Shown here: positions 36,201-48,692 of the stretch, piece by piece
Numbering within the stretch: the stretch's first letter is position 1
Layout: the number at the start of each line of letters is the position of its first letter
Assembly (NCBI GenBank): GCA_003342895.1
Contig: PTFA01000317.1
Span: 867,109-931,108, forward strand
Direction of reading: 5' to 3'
Origin: Casuarius casuarius
Taxonomy: Eukaryota; Chordata; Aves; Casuariiformes; Casuariidae
Length of the DNA: 64,000 bases
Made by a program: the position numbers and the translations under genes
Notes under the pieces: generated by a model
The model's input: the letters and a program-made list of their open reading frames with translations, nothing else
Databases searched by the model: none
What the model was told of the DNA's origin: nothing

Positions 36201-38823
36201 GGTTATACCAAAGCACCTTCCCACCCGCTCGGATTACACGCGGGGGAAAGGATTCAGCATTCGGCATGCGCGGGAAACATTTAAGGCATTTTTCCGATAA
36301 GTAACTGATTGTTAAAATAGAAATAAAAATGAATGCAAGAAATGGAAAATATAAAGAAAGATGACAAGGTATCCTCCTGTCAGAAGCCACGTTAGGTATT
36401 TAAACCCTTCATGCTCAACATAGTCAGAGCTCCGTGATGAGAGCACATAATCTATGGATAATAGCTCCAATAATTAAGCAGCGTAAATGAAGCTAGAGCC
36501 CTTTGCCAGTTTTTAGGCACAGCAGCGAAACCCTGCACGCCTCTACGTGTTGCGCGGCACGCTTTGCTCCCTGCCCGAGGGCGAGCACGTCTGCTGGAGC
36601 AGTGCCCCGAAGAGAAGAGGAGCACGCACATCAGCCCTATAAAAACGTCAGGGACACCTAAACTGCTCCTAATTAGGGACCAAAACTGACTACTGACTGT
36701 TAAGTTTCTTAATAAGAAATTTTGTCAGTAAGGAAAAGCGGAGTGGGGTTAACTTACAGCCCTACTTCCCAGCTATTTTAATGCCATCAAACATGAAAAG
36801 CGAAGTATAAACGTTCACTGATCCACTTGATTTTCTCTTTTATAAATATCTTAATTGCCTACATCTAACATTTCCAAGAGCAGTCTACTAACACCAGAGC
36901 ATCTTACAGTGCCTACGTATTCCTTCTACCTCCACCTCCTCATGACGTTTGGATGGAAAGTCATAAAAACCTCCAGAAAAAATAAAATACTCAAATACAG
37001 ACTGTTTCTACCGTAATGGTGTAAAAAGAATAAGCTGCACTGACTCCTGGACGATCGTTTTCCCACCCTAGCAGACACCCTTGAAACATCTTTCCTAAGC
37101 CTCAGAGTTAAGGAAAGCCTCAAAGCGGGATGGACTCACGAGACTGACGTCCTAGAGCTTCTGCTTTGATGGCAACACAAGACAGAAGCCTTTCCTGCAG
37201 GGCTACGTACTCCACGCTGCCCACCAACGGAAGAGAAAAAATCATCAAGTGTCTTCTAAAAGCACTAAAAAGAGGTGCAAAAACCTTGTGCTGCTCAATT
37301 TGAGGGCCAAAGCACTTATCACTGCTCCACAGAGAAGATCAATTCTCACTGTGCTTAAAATAAGAGTTGGAAGTTTACGTCTGAAGAAGCTAAAGTGTAT
37401 CCCAAGGTAAAAAGCAGTATGTGTTACAAGAAAAAAATAAAAAAACTAAAGCCTCAAAGTCACTGAAAAATACCCTAACCTATTTTGCACTGGTCACCAT
37501 TGGCTATTGATTTTTTTTTTTTAAATAGTTCAGGTTGACAGGATTTATTCCTGCTAGTGGCTGTAAGCAACAGAACAAACTGTAGTCACTGCTGGCTCAG
37601 ATAAAACCAGACGCTTTGTTTCTCTTTCGGATGAAGGTAGTAGAGAGAAAGGCAAACTTTTGCGCGGAGCTTGGGTCCGCCGTTTCCGCGCCCCGCGCTC
37701 TTTCAGGGCCCGCTCGCTGCGGAGGCACGGCCGGGATGCTCTCTACCTGCCGATGCTCAAAAACGGCTGAAACAGCCGCATGGGTCCTCCCTCCCCAATC
37801 ACAGCTTTTGGCAGAGCTCCTACAAGCGGGCAGTTTGCGTTAAAATCAACCGGTGCTCGGGGCTGGCGTGGACAAGGGCTGGGAGCAGATCGATACCTGC
37901 AGCGGGGCTGAGCAGCTCTGATTTCTCTCTGCCTTCCCCCAGCTGGAACTGACCTTTGAAATTCGTGCTATCAAACAGAAACGGCACTCGGAAATTAGCT
38001 GGGAAAATACACGGAGGAGCCAGTTGGATTGCAAAGGCAGCCGTCCAGGAAAGAACGGAAAAGCCTGAACCGTGCAATTGCCAACGGCCTTTTAACGCAG
38101 AACCGGAGCGGAGGAGGCTCGGGCTGCTCTGCGCAGCGGTGGTGGCATCACCTCCTCGGCGCAAAAACCTCCCCATGCACAGCAGCCGAACCAGCTGCGG
38201 GAGGGCCGGGACTACGCTACGGGTCTAGGGTGGCAAAGACATTGCCCTGCTGCCTTCCTCCTCCCCTCTTCCCCCTCCCCTCGCCACCAAAAAAACGAAG
38301 GTAAAAATAAATAAATAAATGAAGTAAATCGAGCCCAGAACAAAATGCAAGAGTAGTTTGGGCCCAGCTAGTCTTGCATTCGTTTTGGGGTGGGGAGGTG
38401 GGATGAAATGTTATGTGTGCGACTTTTAGTAATGGGGGTGGAAATGGTCGCTAGCAGAGCAGATGGCAAAAACCGCATACAGGAGAGATTAAAAAAATGA
38501 AATAAAATAGTTCATGACCACAGAAAAATGGCTGACAACTGCAGACAAATTCTTCCTCGATACCTCCTCAATAACGGGGCCAGATCCCTACAATTTAACA
38601 CATTTTCAGCCAATTTTCCTGAAAACGTTCTCTGTCAGGTGGAAAACCCAAAGTCGCCCTGGTCTCTGGCCTACCAGATGGGACCGTCCCGGCTGCAGTC
38701 CAGCTTCGGGAGCTCTTCCACCACGTAGCACCGGGCAGAACCTGCCACGGCAGCTCATGCTTTTAGGCAAAGAAGCAAATCAGTGCATTTCTGTAGATCA
38801 GCCAACAAAACGATGTGGTAATC

Positions 38824-38846
38824 AAATAAATAAATAAATAAATAAA
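38824..38846. repeat. AATA tetranucleotide repeat
   Basis: More than five AATA units in intron 3. A shorter copy of the same type lies at 38306-38322. Simple microsatellite. Confidence 0.88.
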
Positions 38847-39547
38847 AAACGGTGCCATCGGCACAATCGCCTGCAAGAAGGAGTACAGTTTGTTATATTG
38901 CTTACAATGCAGTATTTTATCCAGCCTCTTCCAGCCAGGGACCTGTAAACCGGACTCTGTTCCAAAACCTTCCTCCTCTTCCAGTTGTCTGTGCAATGTA
39001 TTGGCACTGTTCTGCTGGGCTGTCAAAAAAACTGGTTTAGAGATGCAGCTCTTCAGTCAGGTTTTGCTCCAGTTCTAACCATATAAACTTATTTTCGCTT
39101 TTCAACAATTAAAGATAAAGAAGATGATTATACTTACTGAGAAAAGATTTTTTTTTTTTTTTTTTAAACCATCGGTATCCCACATTACTGATCAGAACGG
39201 GGGACTAAGGAGGTGGGGACGGGGGGGTCCAGTTACAAATTCGCAGCTGTCCACATCGCAGAAACGTCACCAAAACTGGCATTAATTGCTGGCTCAGTTC
39301 TGAGGCCTGCCGACCTCCGCGCTAACCCTGCTGCGAGTCCCCCGGAGGCGAAACCTCCGGGAGCGGGGCAAGCACAGCGGTGCCGCTGCACGCGGGGGAC
39401 AGCCTGCCCTGTCCTATACCTGGGAGCGGGGACAAACAGAGGACTTCTGTCGCGGAGGCTTTCGGTTGCCACGCTTCAGCAGCATTCATCTTACTCTAAA
39501 AAGAGAAGAGCGCTGGGAATGGTGCAGGGTTTTTGGGTTTGGGGTTG

Positions 39548-39569
39548 TTTTTTTTTTTTTTTTTTTTTT
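39548..39569. repeat. Homopolymer T run (22 nt)
   Basis: An uninterrupted run of 22 T, preceded by GGGTTTGGGGTTG. A second run of 18 T lies 400 bp to the left (39148-39165). Both are in intron 3, with no recognisable retrotransposon body. Confidence 0.88.
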
Positions 39570-40377
39570 AAGGCAACCTGAAGGGTTACGACGCAGATGC
39601 GGATTTGCAAGAGACACAGGGCTGGCTGCTCCCTGCGGCTCCGGAAGCGGGGACGAGCGCGCGATGCTGCGGGAGGCTCTGCCGGCATCGCGTGGACCTG
39701 CGCTACGAGCAGAGATTTCCCCACGAGAGCCTGGTTTAGGGAACCAAAGGCCGACGGCAGCCGAGCAGTCTTACAATATACACAAAAGATTACGAACCGA
39801 GCCTGAGGCTGGATGAAAAGGGGCTTACCACAAAAAGATTCGGATACCCAGAAGCTCTACATTAAATGCATGAGCACCTAGCGGTGACAGGTAGTGAACA
39901 GAAGTGAGCCGGTGGCACTGATTCAGAAGTCATGGCCACGGGAGACTGAGTGCTGCTGCAGAGGATTGCTTTCCTTTACTGAGCTTAGTTCTAGTACCAA
40001 AATGCTTCCTTAAAGAGGAAAAAAAAAAAAAAGGAAAAAAAAAGTGAAGCAAAGAGAAAGATTCTGGTAATGAATCTAAGTTCTAAAATGAAGTGAAACC
40101 TGAAGGCAACTGCGCTAAAAATAAATCATGTTATTTGAAAGCAGATGAGAATCCCTCCATCGCTTCTTTTCTGATAAGCCGCTCGGAAAGGAAAATTCTC
40201 CTACGAGGACAATGTCCGAAAATCCAATACAGCTTCGCCATGTGGAAGGTGCTTCCAGCGCGGTGAAACACACTTTCCTGAGCACCGGCCGAGCGCTGCA
40301 GGCACACGCACACGCACAGAGACACGCACGGACGAGACAGGCAGAGCGGAGGGTCCCGCAAACGCGTGCGCCCTTAC

Positions 40378-40473
40378 CGGCGAGCGGGTCTGCGGCTGCG
40401 TGTTCATTGTCTGAGGGGCTTGAGGGTACACCAGCGTGGTCGGAGCGGCATTCTGTCCTGAGGGGTACGGAGC
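40378..40473 (-). CDS. EIF4G3: EIF4G3 exon 3 of window, containing the internal start Met
   Basis: A 96-nt exon, acceptor CCCGGCAG, donor CGCCG|GTAAGG, phase 0 at both ends. It encodes 32 residues, APYPSGQNAAPTTLVYPQ followed by APQT and then MNTQPQTRSP. The ATG at 40407-40405 corresponds to the methionine that begins the originally described human eIF4GII (MNSQPQTRSP). It has A at -3 (GACAATGA), an adequate initiation context. The frame upstream is open and conserved, so two protein starts are plausible: a long form from outside the window and a short form from here. The YPSGQNA and TLVYP blocks resemble the corresponding part of eIF4GI. The exon can be skipped without shifting frame, but that would remove the internal start. 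Confidence 0.97.
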
Positions 40474-40595
40474 CTGCCGGGAACAAAAGCACACCAGCGT
40501 TTCAAATCATTCATCCCAACGAGGAGCACCGATGACGTTAGCAGACGCATCGCTGATTACCGTTAACGTAAAGATGCCACGTAAATGCAGCGGGT

Positions 40596-40722
40596 GGAAA
40601 AGACCTTCTCCATCATGGCCCCAAGCGGTCCATCCCCCGAGAAGACCTTCTCCATCATGGCCCCAACCGGTTCATCCCCCGAGAAGACCTTCTCCATCAC
40701 GGCCTCAACCGATTTATCCCCA
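40596..40722. repeat. 42-bp minisatellite, about three copies
   Basis: The segment beginning GACCTTCTCCATCA recurs at 40602, 40644 and 40686, an exact period of 42 bp. Copies one and two differ at few positions; the third has drifted more. It lies in intron 2, with its near edge about 120 bp upstream of the exon 3 acceptor. The period is a multiple of three and an open frame crosses it, but nothing suggests that it is translated. Confidence 0.9.
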
Positions 40723-41740
40723 GCACCCACAGTCACCTCGGCTTGAAAGCACGCCAGCAAGACCCTGCACGGGCTGAGCCCGCTGGCCCCGTGCTTCCCG
40801 AAAGCCTGCCCTGCGCCCGTTCCCGAGGGACGTGCAACGGCAAGGCTCACCACTGACGAAACACTCCAAAGCGAGATGAACGCCAAAGGATAAACTCGAA
40901 CGCGTTTCATGCGAGCCATCGGGGAGGTGTAAATTTTCATAGTTCCACTGATTTCAGTAGACTATAACAATTTATACTGCCAGATGCTCTCCCCCATCCT
41001 CTTTGCCCAAAGTGCCAATAAAGTGGTGCCGCGGAGTTATGCCAATTACACATTTTAAGGAGACATTTAGAATTACCTTTTCAAAGGATTTTTTAAGTGA
41101 GAAGTTACAACTTACCTTTTGTTTAAATAGCTTATTATGGTACAGGCAGAAAAACAGCCCCTAGCCTCCAACAGTAACAGTGTCCACTCTACCAGGAGGG
41201 ACATGGTCTCCCCGACACCGAGACCACTGCAGTCGCGTCAACCCACGCCGGCTCCCGATGTCGGCATCGCTAAAGGCAGCCACGGCCCCCACTAATCCTC
41301 TGGCTACTCCCCGTGACACCAGGTTCACCTGACTAATTAAGAGCTCATCAGTTCTTTGGACCCCACAGGGCTCTTGGGGCTCACTTTCAGGATTCTGGGA
41401 AAAAACATGCTTAAAAACACAGCAGTATTTCTCTGGGCACGGATGTACTCTATACATGGGGCGCACGTTGCAGCCGCGCTGAGGAATCCCTTCTTGTCCT
41501 AGAATTCGACGGTCCTTACACCCAAATCCAAGAGCAGGTCAAGGGAATTAAGGCAACCGTTTCGGTGTGTAATGCGGTATCTAGAAAACCAGTTTCACTG
41601 CACTAACCCGGTCCTTACAAAACCTGTTACCAGTCCCCGACAGCCGCGCACTGGCGTCCTGCAGAAGAAAGAGTTTGCTGCTGTCCCACGCGTCAGAAAG
41701 GGAGGTGCAGGTTAACTGAAACCAAAACGAAGCCGCTCGG

Positions 41741-41766
41741 CTGGGTCTGGGTCTGGGTCTGGGTCT
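41741..41766 (+). repeat. GGGTCT hexamer repeat with quadruplex pattern
   Basis: Just over four CTGGGT units place four GGG runs at 41743, 41749, 41755 and 41761, separated by identical TCT loops. This fits the intramolecular G-quadruplex pattern on the plus strand, which is the template strand of EIF4G3. It lies 1.3 kb upstream of exon 3. Confidence 0.85.
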
Positions 41767-44700
41767 ACCACTGACCGTCCCACCGCAGGCTGGTAGCTGC
41801 CCTGCGCCCCGTGGACCACGCAGCGGACACAGCTGGGGTCCCTCTGCTCGTCCTCTCTGGCTCTTCTTCATCCCTGGACATAAAAGCCCTGCTTGAGCTC
41901 CTGCCGATTCCAATTTAAGACAAAGTAAATGCAAACATATTTTTGAGAAAATCTGAACCAAGGGATTTTTCCAGGCTCAGGGGTTGGCGGCGCTGAACAT
42001 CACCCAAAAGCCGTCCCATCCCAAACACCCGTGGCCGCAATACCTGCCGATCCTGCCGCCTCTGGACCACACTCAAAAAAATCATCATTTAAGAGCAAAA
42101 CTTGCACGCAGATACACAGGCATTAAGGACAGCGTTCCAATTACGCGCCCAGGCAGGAGGTTCTGTTATTTTCTACCTGCTTTTCACATTGTTTTGTGGG
42201 TCATAGAGAAGATAAAATGTCTGTCTCCAAATACATCATTAGCCCTTTGCTGTGATTTAGGACGCCAAAGCACATTTGGTGGTATATTTAGCTGGAGACC
42301 CAAGCAATGATGTTCTGCAGTAATTCACGTCAAAACAGTAGGAAAATACTCTGGTTCTGGAGCGCTGAAATGTTTTAAGCAGCGAGCTTCCCGCAAGCGA
42401 GCAGGGCAGGTTTTCTGCTGTTCCTCCTCTCGGGTTTTGTCCCGTCCTCTCAAGCCAACGCTTCCCTCCCTTCTTACCACTGGCAAACCCTCCGGTTCAT
42501 ATTAGCAACTAATTGGCGAGAAGTCTTCTAAATTTCTGAGATGTCAGATGCAGCATCAAATATTTTCCCCCTGTATTTGACAAGTGTGATTTTGCCCGAG
42601 CTGCTTATGGCACTGCTGTACGATAAACAGTATGTCCCGCATCTCGCGGCAGCGATGACACCCCGGCAGCGAGCGGTCGCGGCGCAGGATAACCAAGTGC
42701 TCTTAAGGCGCGGGCAAATTCTACCGCCTTTTGGTCCGCAACCTAGTGAGGTTCAAGTGCACCTGCGGTATCTTGCTCCAGAGTTTCCAAAGCCGGGATA
42801 TCTGCCAAATTCCTCCCCTTGGAGTACAAGCGGCTTTCTGTGTCGGTCCGCACACCTTCCACAGGGTCCTGGTGCTACCCTCGGACGGCCACGACGGCAA
42901 GCACGCGACCGGGGACGGAGATGCTATGAAAACTCACGTGCAAATGGACTGGTTGACTGCCTGCTCCTTGCACCACCAGTACTCAAGAGAAGAGACCTTA
43001 CCCCAGACAGTTTGAACTCCCATGGTATCCTCAGCAAAAAGCAAAGAATATATCCGTTACGCTTTCCCTTCTTAAGGCTTGTGAAAACATGCTCTCTTCA
43101 GGCTGCAGGGAAAGAGCCCAATTTGCATGCAAAAGAATAAAACCCAAAGCTAAACATAACTTCTGCGCTACTCCCGAGGTCCAGACCCACGGCCAAAATA
43201 GCTAGAGTTTGCTTTTAATCAGCTAAGCAACAAGGAAATTCAAAAGAAAAAAAAAAACGCAGCTATCACTAAGATTAAAAAACTACTAGTTTTACCAAAA
43301 CGAGTGCAAACCAGACATTTTTAAACACAGGCCAAAGACGGCCACGTCACTGATAACAGATGTCATTTTTGACGCTGGTAGGGCTGAGAGGCAAATGCAA
43401 GAAGATGCAATGTAGCATTAAATTTTAGTATTTGAACCCCATCAGGATAAGTACCATGTAAGTCATATAAACAACCGCCCTAAGCGCTCGGCTCCGAACT
43501 GCAGCCTCGGAGGACGAGGGCAATACCAACGCTCACCGAAGACACCAGCTAAACAAACATGTTTCACAACTATTACACAACAACAAACGCATCTGCTTGG
43601 CATGCTTTAAACCAGAGGGAGGTGTGCCTTGGCCGGTATCTGCTAAAATGCTGTAACGGGGGGGAACACTTTATAAATTACTGCAGGTTCTTGTATAAGC
43701 ACATGGTAGCATGGTAGGTTAAAAAAAAAAACCATCAAAACAGCAACTGAATAAATCACAGCAAGCCATCGCTCTTCAGACAAGTAGGCTGATTAAAAGT
43801 ATTCCGTATATCCATCTGTCAAAAGGACTTTTTCTGTGCCAGGCATCTAAATAGGTACACGAGGTAATTATAATCACAGCCAGGCACGCGGGGAACACGT
43901 GGCTGCTCCGCACCACGGCCGAAACGCGGAGGATGGGGCGAATAGAGAGAGCGGCAACAAAACGCTCCCCAAGTTCCCTAAATAAACTGCCGGGAAAGCA
44001 GGGAAGCAAACACCGCTACGTATCCAATTTTTCAGTCGGAAGCACCCAAGCGTCGGCCCCGCAATCCCTGGCGGTCGGGAGCTGCGGACCGGAGGGCTGC
44101 CGAGCTGCTCCACTTGCCGGCAGAGTGGTTTGCCTGCCTTAAAGCTTCCGTCGGAGCAATTTTGCATTTCGGATGTGGCTCTCTGCTGGGGGGAAAGCGA
44201 TAACAGTGGTGTCTTTACGTATTCCTGCAACTTGCCGGCGGGGGGAAAGCCGCGCTCTGCGTTTTCTCTGCAGGTTTCCTGCCTCGGGCTGCACGAAGCA
44301 AAAATCACCCGCGACAAAGCAAGCAAGGAAAAAGTTATTCTTAGAGCGGTTACGGAGCTGGTTAATAAACAGCGGGCGCCTGCGGCGAAACCCGACTCCC
44401 TGGGCACTGCGTGTGCCGGGAAGGGCCGCGCCGGGCAAAGCGGAGAGCTGAGTCACGCAGCTCCCCCCTTCCCGCCGCCGGGGCAAGCGCCTGCCGGAAG
44501 AAAACAACCTGCGATCCCGGAGCAACCCCGAAGTCCGTTTTTCTGCTTATGTAGATATAAAAAAATACCCACAGACGTGCCACAGCTGCAAAGTCGGAGG
44601 ATAAAACTGGTGCAAGATACAGCTGCTCCCTCAAGACCCCCCAAAAACCCTGCGGGTGCTTCCAGCTCTGCAAGCACCCGACCTACCGCAACCGCGCGGG

Positions 44701-47700
44701 AGCCTCCAGGAAAGCGGCAATGTCTCGGCTTTTGCACGTTTTCCCGTGCAGGGCGCTGACTTACGGACACCGGCAGCTTCAAGCGAGATGTCCGGAGAGG
44801 TTACTGCTCCCCTTGCCGTCCTCCCAGAGGCCGCGGAGCCGAGCAAACTAAAACCGCGCAGCTCCTGAGCAAGTTTGATATGCTGACAGCACACAAAGTC
44901 AACCAGTTTTTAACTCTACATTACTGAGCTCTGAAGTGTGGCAGGTCTGGAGAAACACAGGAGAGCAAAGAATCAGAAGGGTCTCGGTCGTCCAGCTTTA
45001 ATAAGTCGATACCCTGAGATAAACTGCTTTTTTAGGTCTTCCCAGCGCCATCCTTCAGCCCGCACTATCACGGCTCTGCCCTCCGCTAAAGCAGCCTGTG
45101 GGCAGGGGAGCAGATCATACCAAGTTAGTTCCCATATACAAACACAAACCTGCCCTTAAATAGCTCCTGCCCTGTTCTTCTTGCGAACCTACTTCATTCT
45201 TCTTACTGGTTTGGTAACTAGATAAGCCAAGTCTACCTGATTTCTTGCCCGGCGTGCCCCGCAGTCAGCAGAGCGGGGTGACGGCACGCGGGAGCAGAGC
45301 TGCTGCCTGCAGCGACCTGCTAACGCGGGTTATTTGTGCAGAGCGTGGAAAAAAAATTGGCACTAGCTGTGGCCACTATATGTAACGTGTAAAACCGGCT
45401 CATCTGCAAATATTATAAATGACGGTGGACGGGACGGAATTATTCAGAGTATTCGCTGCTCGGGCTTTTCTGTGCGTTGGCCTCTCGGATGCAGGAAAAC
45501 ACACTCTCATGCTGCTCCTGCAGCATGAGAAACTACCCAGCGTTGCAGCTTTAAAAATAGCACGACAATGATTAAGCTAATAAACAAGGACAGTTCCTCA
45601 CTAAATGCTCGTAAGTTTGACTTTCGTTATTTACAATAACGCTTCGGTTACACATAACCAAACACGGTATCAGATTATTCCGTTTAAATATAGATCCTCA
45701 TCCTGTAACGCCGCTACATATTCAAAACATGTAACTTCTTGTATGCATCGCATCAAGAACTTCAAATTGTTTAAGCATCTCATTTGCAATTTATTTGGCA
45801 TCACCAAGATCAGCATTGTACTGATCACAGCAACTCTGTAAAATAAAAATAATACAGAGTAGCGCTACTCTGCGGACTGTCTGCAGGCCAGTGCTCCTAC
45901 CCTGCAAGGGGCATCAGCGACGCCAAACACATTTTGCAGCATATATTGAATTCAATTACATTGAATATTCAAAGTCCTGTTAAAACCAATGGTGCAAATA
46001 CCACAGCTGTGCTGTGGCACCAGACAGGTTACGCAGATTCAAGGCTTCCCATTTAAAATAGAGCTGAACACAAGATCTGTAGAGTCGGAGCTGACGGTAC
46101 AAACACCCCGTTTCGGATGAAGCGGCTGCAAGGGGCTGCAGCAGGCCCACATCGTGAAACGGGTGCAAAGTCTTTGCACGTAAAATTCATTAGGCAGCTT
46201 CAAGGTTTTGATTTGGAAGGAAGTAAACAGGAACTGTGACTCTTTAGTGGTTTATTTAAATAATTAGGCTCTTTCCAAAGCCTCCAAAAGCCACATACCT
46301 GATACTCAGTCCGGTCCGTCCCAGGTGTCTCAGTCTACGAAGGCGGGTTGACCTCTCCGGAGGGATTTCAGTGATGCACCCGCCTGCAGCTGAGGAAGCG
46401 GCAGACCAAGCCCCGGCACTTCCACCATGTCCAGCTGGGATTTGCACTTTTTGGGAGCCTGAGGCTGATGCCCAAAGCGTCGCCCAGCTCCCGGCAGGGA
46501 GGAGAGCCCGCGCTGCCCACCGGAGCGAACCTCCTCAGCCTCCTCCCTCCAAGCACGCCAGGACCTCGTCGGCCGGTCGCTCTCACTCTTCCCTTTCTCC
46601 ATGGCCTTGCCTTTAGGAGACTTCCCCGTGTCAGTAAATATTAAACTCAGTCTTTAAAAGGATAAAAATATCCTGACCCAGGAGGAATTACTTCTCTTGC
46701 AAACGTGGCGCAGCCACTGTTCTCTTTATTCCTCTGCAGCAGTTTATCTCAGGGTCTCTCATCTGTGTCATTACCTTTCCCGTTAAATTTTTAACGGCCT
46801 CTTTATGGTTTCATATGATTAAGCTCCATGTGTTCAAGCAGGCAAAAGCAGCGAGCTGACCAGGGAAACGGAGTCCTAAGCAACAACCGCAAAAATACAT
46901 AGGCATTTTTCCTACTTTACCATAAATAATCACATTCCCACTGGGGGAAGACGCGAAGGAAGCAGGGTTTCCTGCTCCCTGGACAAAGACGAGGACAACG
47001 GAGACACAAGAGCCGCACTCCCTTCCTCGCTTAAGACACGATGGTTACTTCTTCTTGTACAGATGTTACGAATGAAGAGGGTGAAAGAGAAAAGCGAGAG
47101 AGAAGCCCTGTTTGCTGGGCTGTCTTCCAGAAATTTTGGCTTACCACGTGTTTTTAACCATTGTTTCAACTAGGCAATAATTTGTTTGTGTTTTTAACTG
47201 GGCAATAAATCCAATTCTTTTATCAGCAGCTACATTCCTCAGTATAACCTTCCCTTAACCCAGAGCTTCAAGCAAAGGTAAATATAACATCCAGCTTTTG
47301 GAAGGAAAGACCAACCACCGAGCTTTCTACTTCCTAAAAAAAAGATAAGACGTTTGAGCTGATAACCCACATGCCAAACCTCAGACCGCCGCGATGTGGT
47401 CAACCAAAGATGCAGAGTGAAATATCCAGCAAAGTGCAACTTTGAGACATTTCGGTGGACGGAGGTCCTGCTGGTGGCTGTCATCCTCCCAAAGACAGTT
47501 ACTGCGCCCATTACAACCCATCGACATTGAACGTTATCTGCCTACCTTCAAAAATTGTTGTTAATGAAGACACGAGGACAAGGGTAAGTAGATTATCATT
47601 TCATAACATCTGTAAATACGAGCATAGATTTATAGCTGGCTTCCTACAGAGACTGAAACGACAGTCCCCGCCTTGGCTGCAGCGTATGGTTTGCGGCACG

Positions 47701-48164
47701 GTGGTGGTCTGGTAATGACCATTCTACAATTAAGTGAATTAGCAGTTTCCGTCATAAAGGCACTCAAAAATATTGCGTGCGCGTGTGAGTCTGTTGGAGG
47801 AGAAATTCCAACATCTCCACTGTTTGAAGCAGACCAGCGGAGAGACCCTTCTGCTTAAAAAGTGCCCTTCGTTTGTCCTATAAAGTTGTGTCCCCACTTA
47901 GTTGGGGCGGGAACTTGAAAAATTAGTACTTTTTGCTTAGGAACACCAGCCACAGTCAGTGGAGGCTGCGAGCTGATCCTGCTGTCAAAACAGAAGCAGC
48001 AGCAAGAAGGTTCAGGATTAAAACTGCTGCTGGCGCATACCGGGAGAGCAAAAACACTCGTACTAGCAAAACTTGGGTTTTTTTTTTTTAAACTCTTCCT
48101 TAAGAAGCAAGGCACAAAGTTACCTTATGAAGCTTTGCATTACAGGAACATGCAATATCCCGTA

Positions 48165-48692
48165 TCGATCCATGTGAGACCCCAACACGGTTCCCTGTTC
48201 GGCACATCCAGGGGTTGTGCCTGCTTCCTAGCCCCGCTCTCGTCATGCTGCAGCGAGTCCAGCAAAGGGGCACAAAGACGATTACGAGGTTGGAGCGTCC
48301 GACGCGCAAGGGGAGGCTCAGAGAGCTGGGACTGGTTAGGCTTGAGAAGGCTCGGGGGGGATCTCAACGTGTATAAATAATGGACGGGAGGCTGCAAAGA
48401 AGATGGATCCAGACTCTTCTCAGAGGTGTCCAGTGAAAGGACAAGAGGCAACGGGCACAAATTGAAACACAAGAAATGCCGCATAAACTTAAGGAAAAAA
48501 CATTTTTCCAGTAAGGTTGATCTTAACACTGCAAGAGGTTGCCCAGAGGGGGTGTGGAGTCTCCATCCTTGGAGATACTCAAAACCCAACCACAGTCCTG
48601 AGCAACCGGCTCTAGCTGTCCCTGCTTTCAGCAGGGCACTTGGACTACAGGATCTCCAGGTCCAACCCCAACCTTTCTGTGATCCTGTGACG
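48165..48692 (+). mobile_element. Truncated CR1 LINE retrotransposon (3' end)
   Basis: The plus strand shows, in order, hallmarks of the chicken repeat 1 (CR1) 3' region: a GTGAGACCCCA segment near 48174; GCAGCGAGTCCAGCAAAG near 48251; a GGCTCAGAGAGCTGGGA block near 48310; GGACAAGAGGCAACGGGCACAAA near 48440; a TGTGGAGTCTCCATCCTTGGAGATA block near 48556; and the terminal ATTCTGTG-like tail, here degenerate (CTGTGATCCTGTGA). CR1 elements are typically 5'-truncated non-LTR retrotransposons abundant in birds and other reptiles, so this is an inactive fragment with no intact reverse transcriptase. It lies antisense to EIF4G3. The left edge is uncertain by tens of bases. Substitutions against the remembered consensus suggest it is not recent. 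Confidence 0.88.

Larger units (their letters stand above)
30204..40377 (-). other. EIF4G3: Intron 3, part upstream of the microexon (10.2 kb)
   Basis: Runs from GTAAGG (40377) to the weak acceptor TTATTGAAG before the microexon. It holds T runs (39148-39165 and 39548-39569), an A run near 40019-40032, AATA repeats (38306-38322, 38824-38846), TATA-rich DNA near 34056-34083 and a CpG-dense region at about 35640-36200 that includes a possible alternative exon. The first 110 nt on the transcript are GU-rich (about 40285-40330). No protein-coding exon beyond the candidates listed was recognised. Confidence 0.85.

Noticed and set aside
35672..36304. A 210-codon plus-strand frame in the CpG-dense block
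   Set aside because: The Arg, Gly and Ala-rich peptide is a composition artefact; no recognisable protein.
39148..39569. Two long T runs that might be the poly(A) tails of processed pseudogenes inserted on the minus strand
   Set aside because: No coding or structural-RNA body and no target duplication could be seen next to either run.
42541..43140. A 199-codon plus-strand frame in intron 2
   Set aside because: No similarity to any family I recognise, and no splice or promoter context.
44130..44759. A 209-codon plus-strand frame
   Set aside because: It lies in a GC-rich block with comparable frames on the other strand, as expected from stop-codon depletion.
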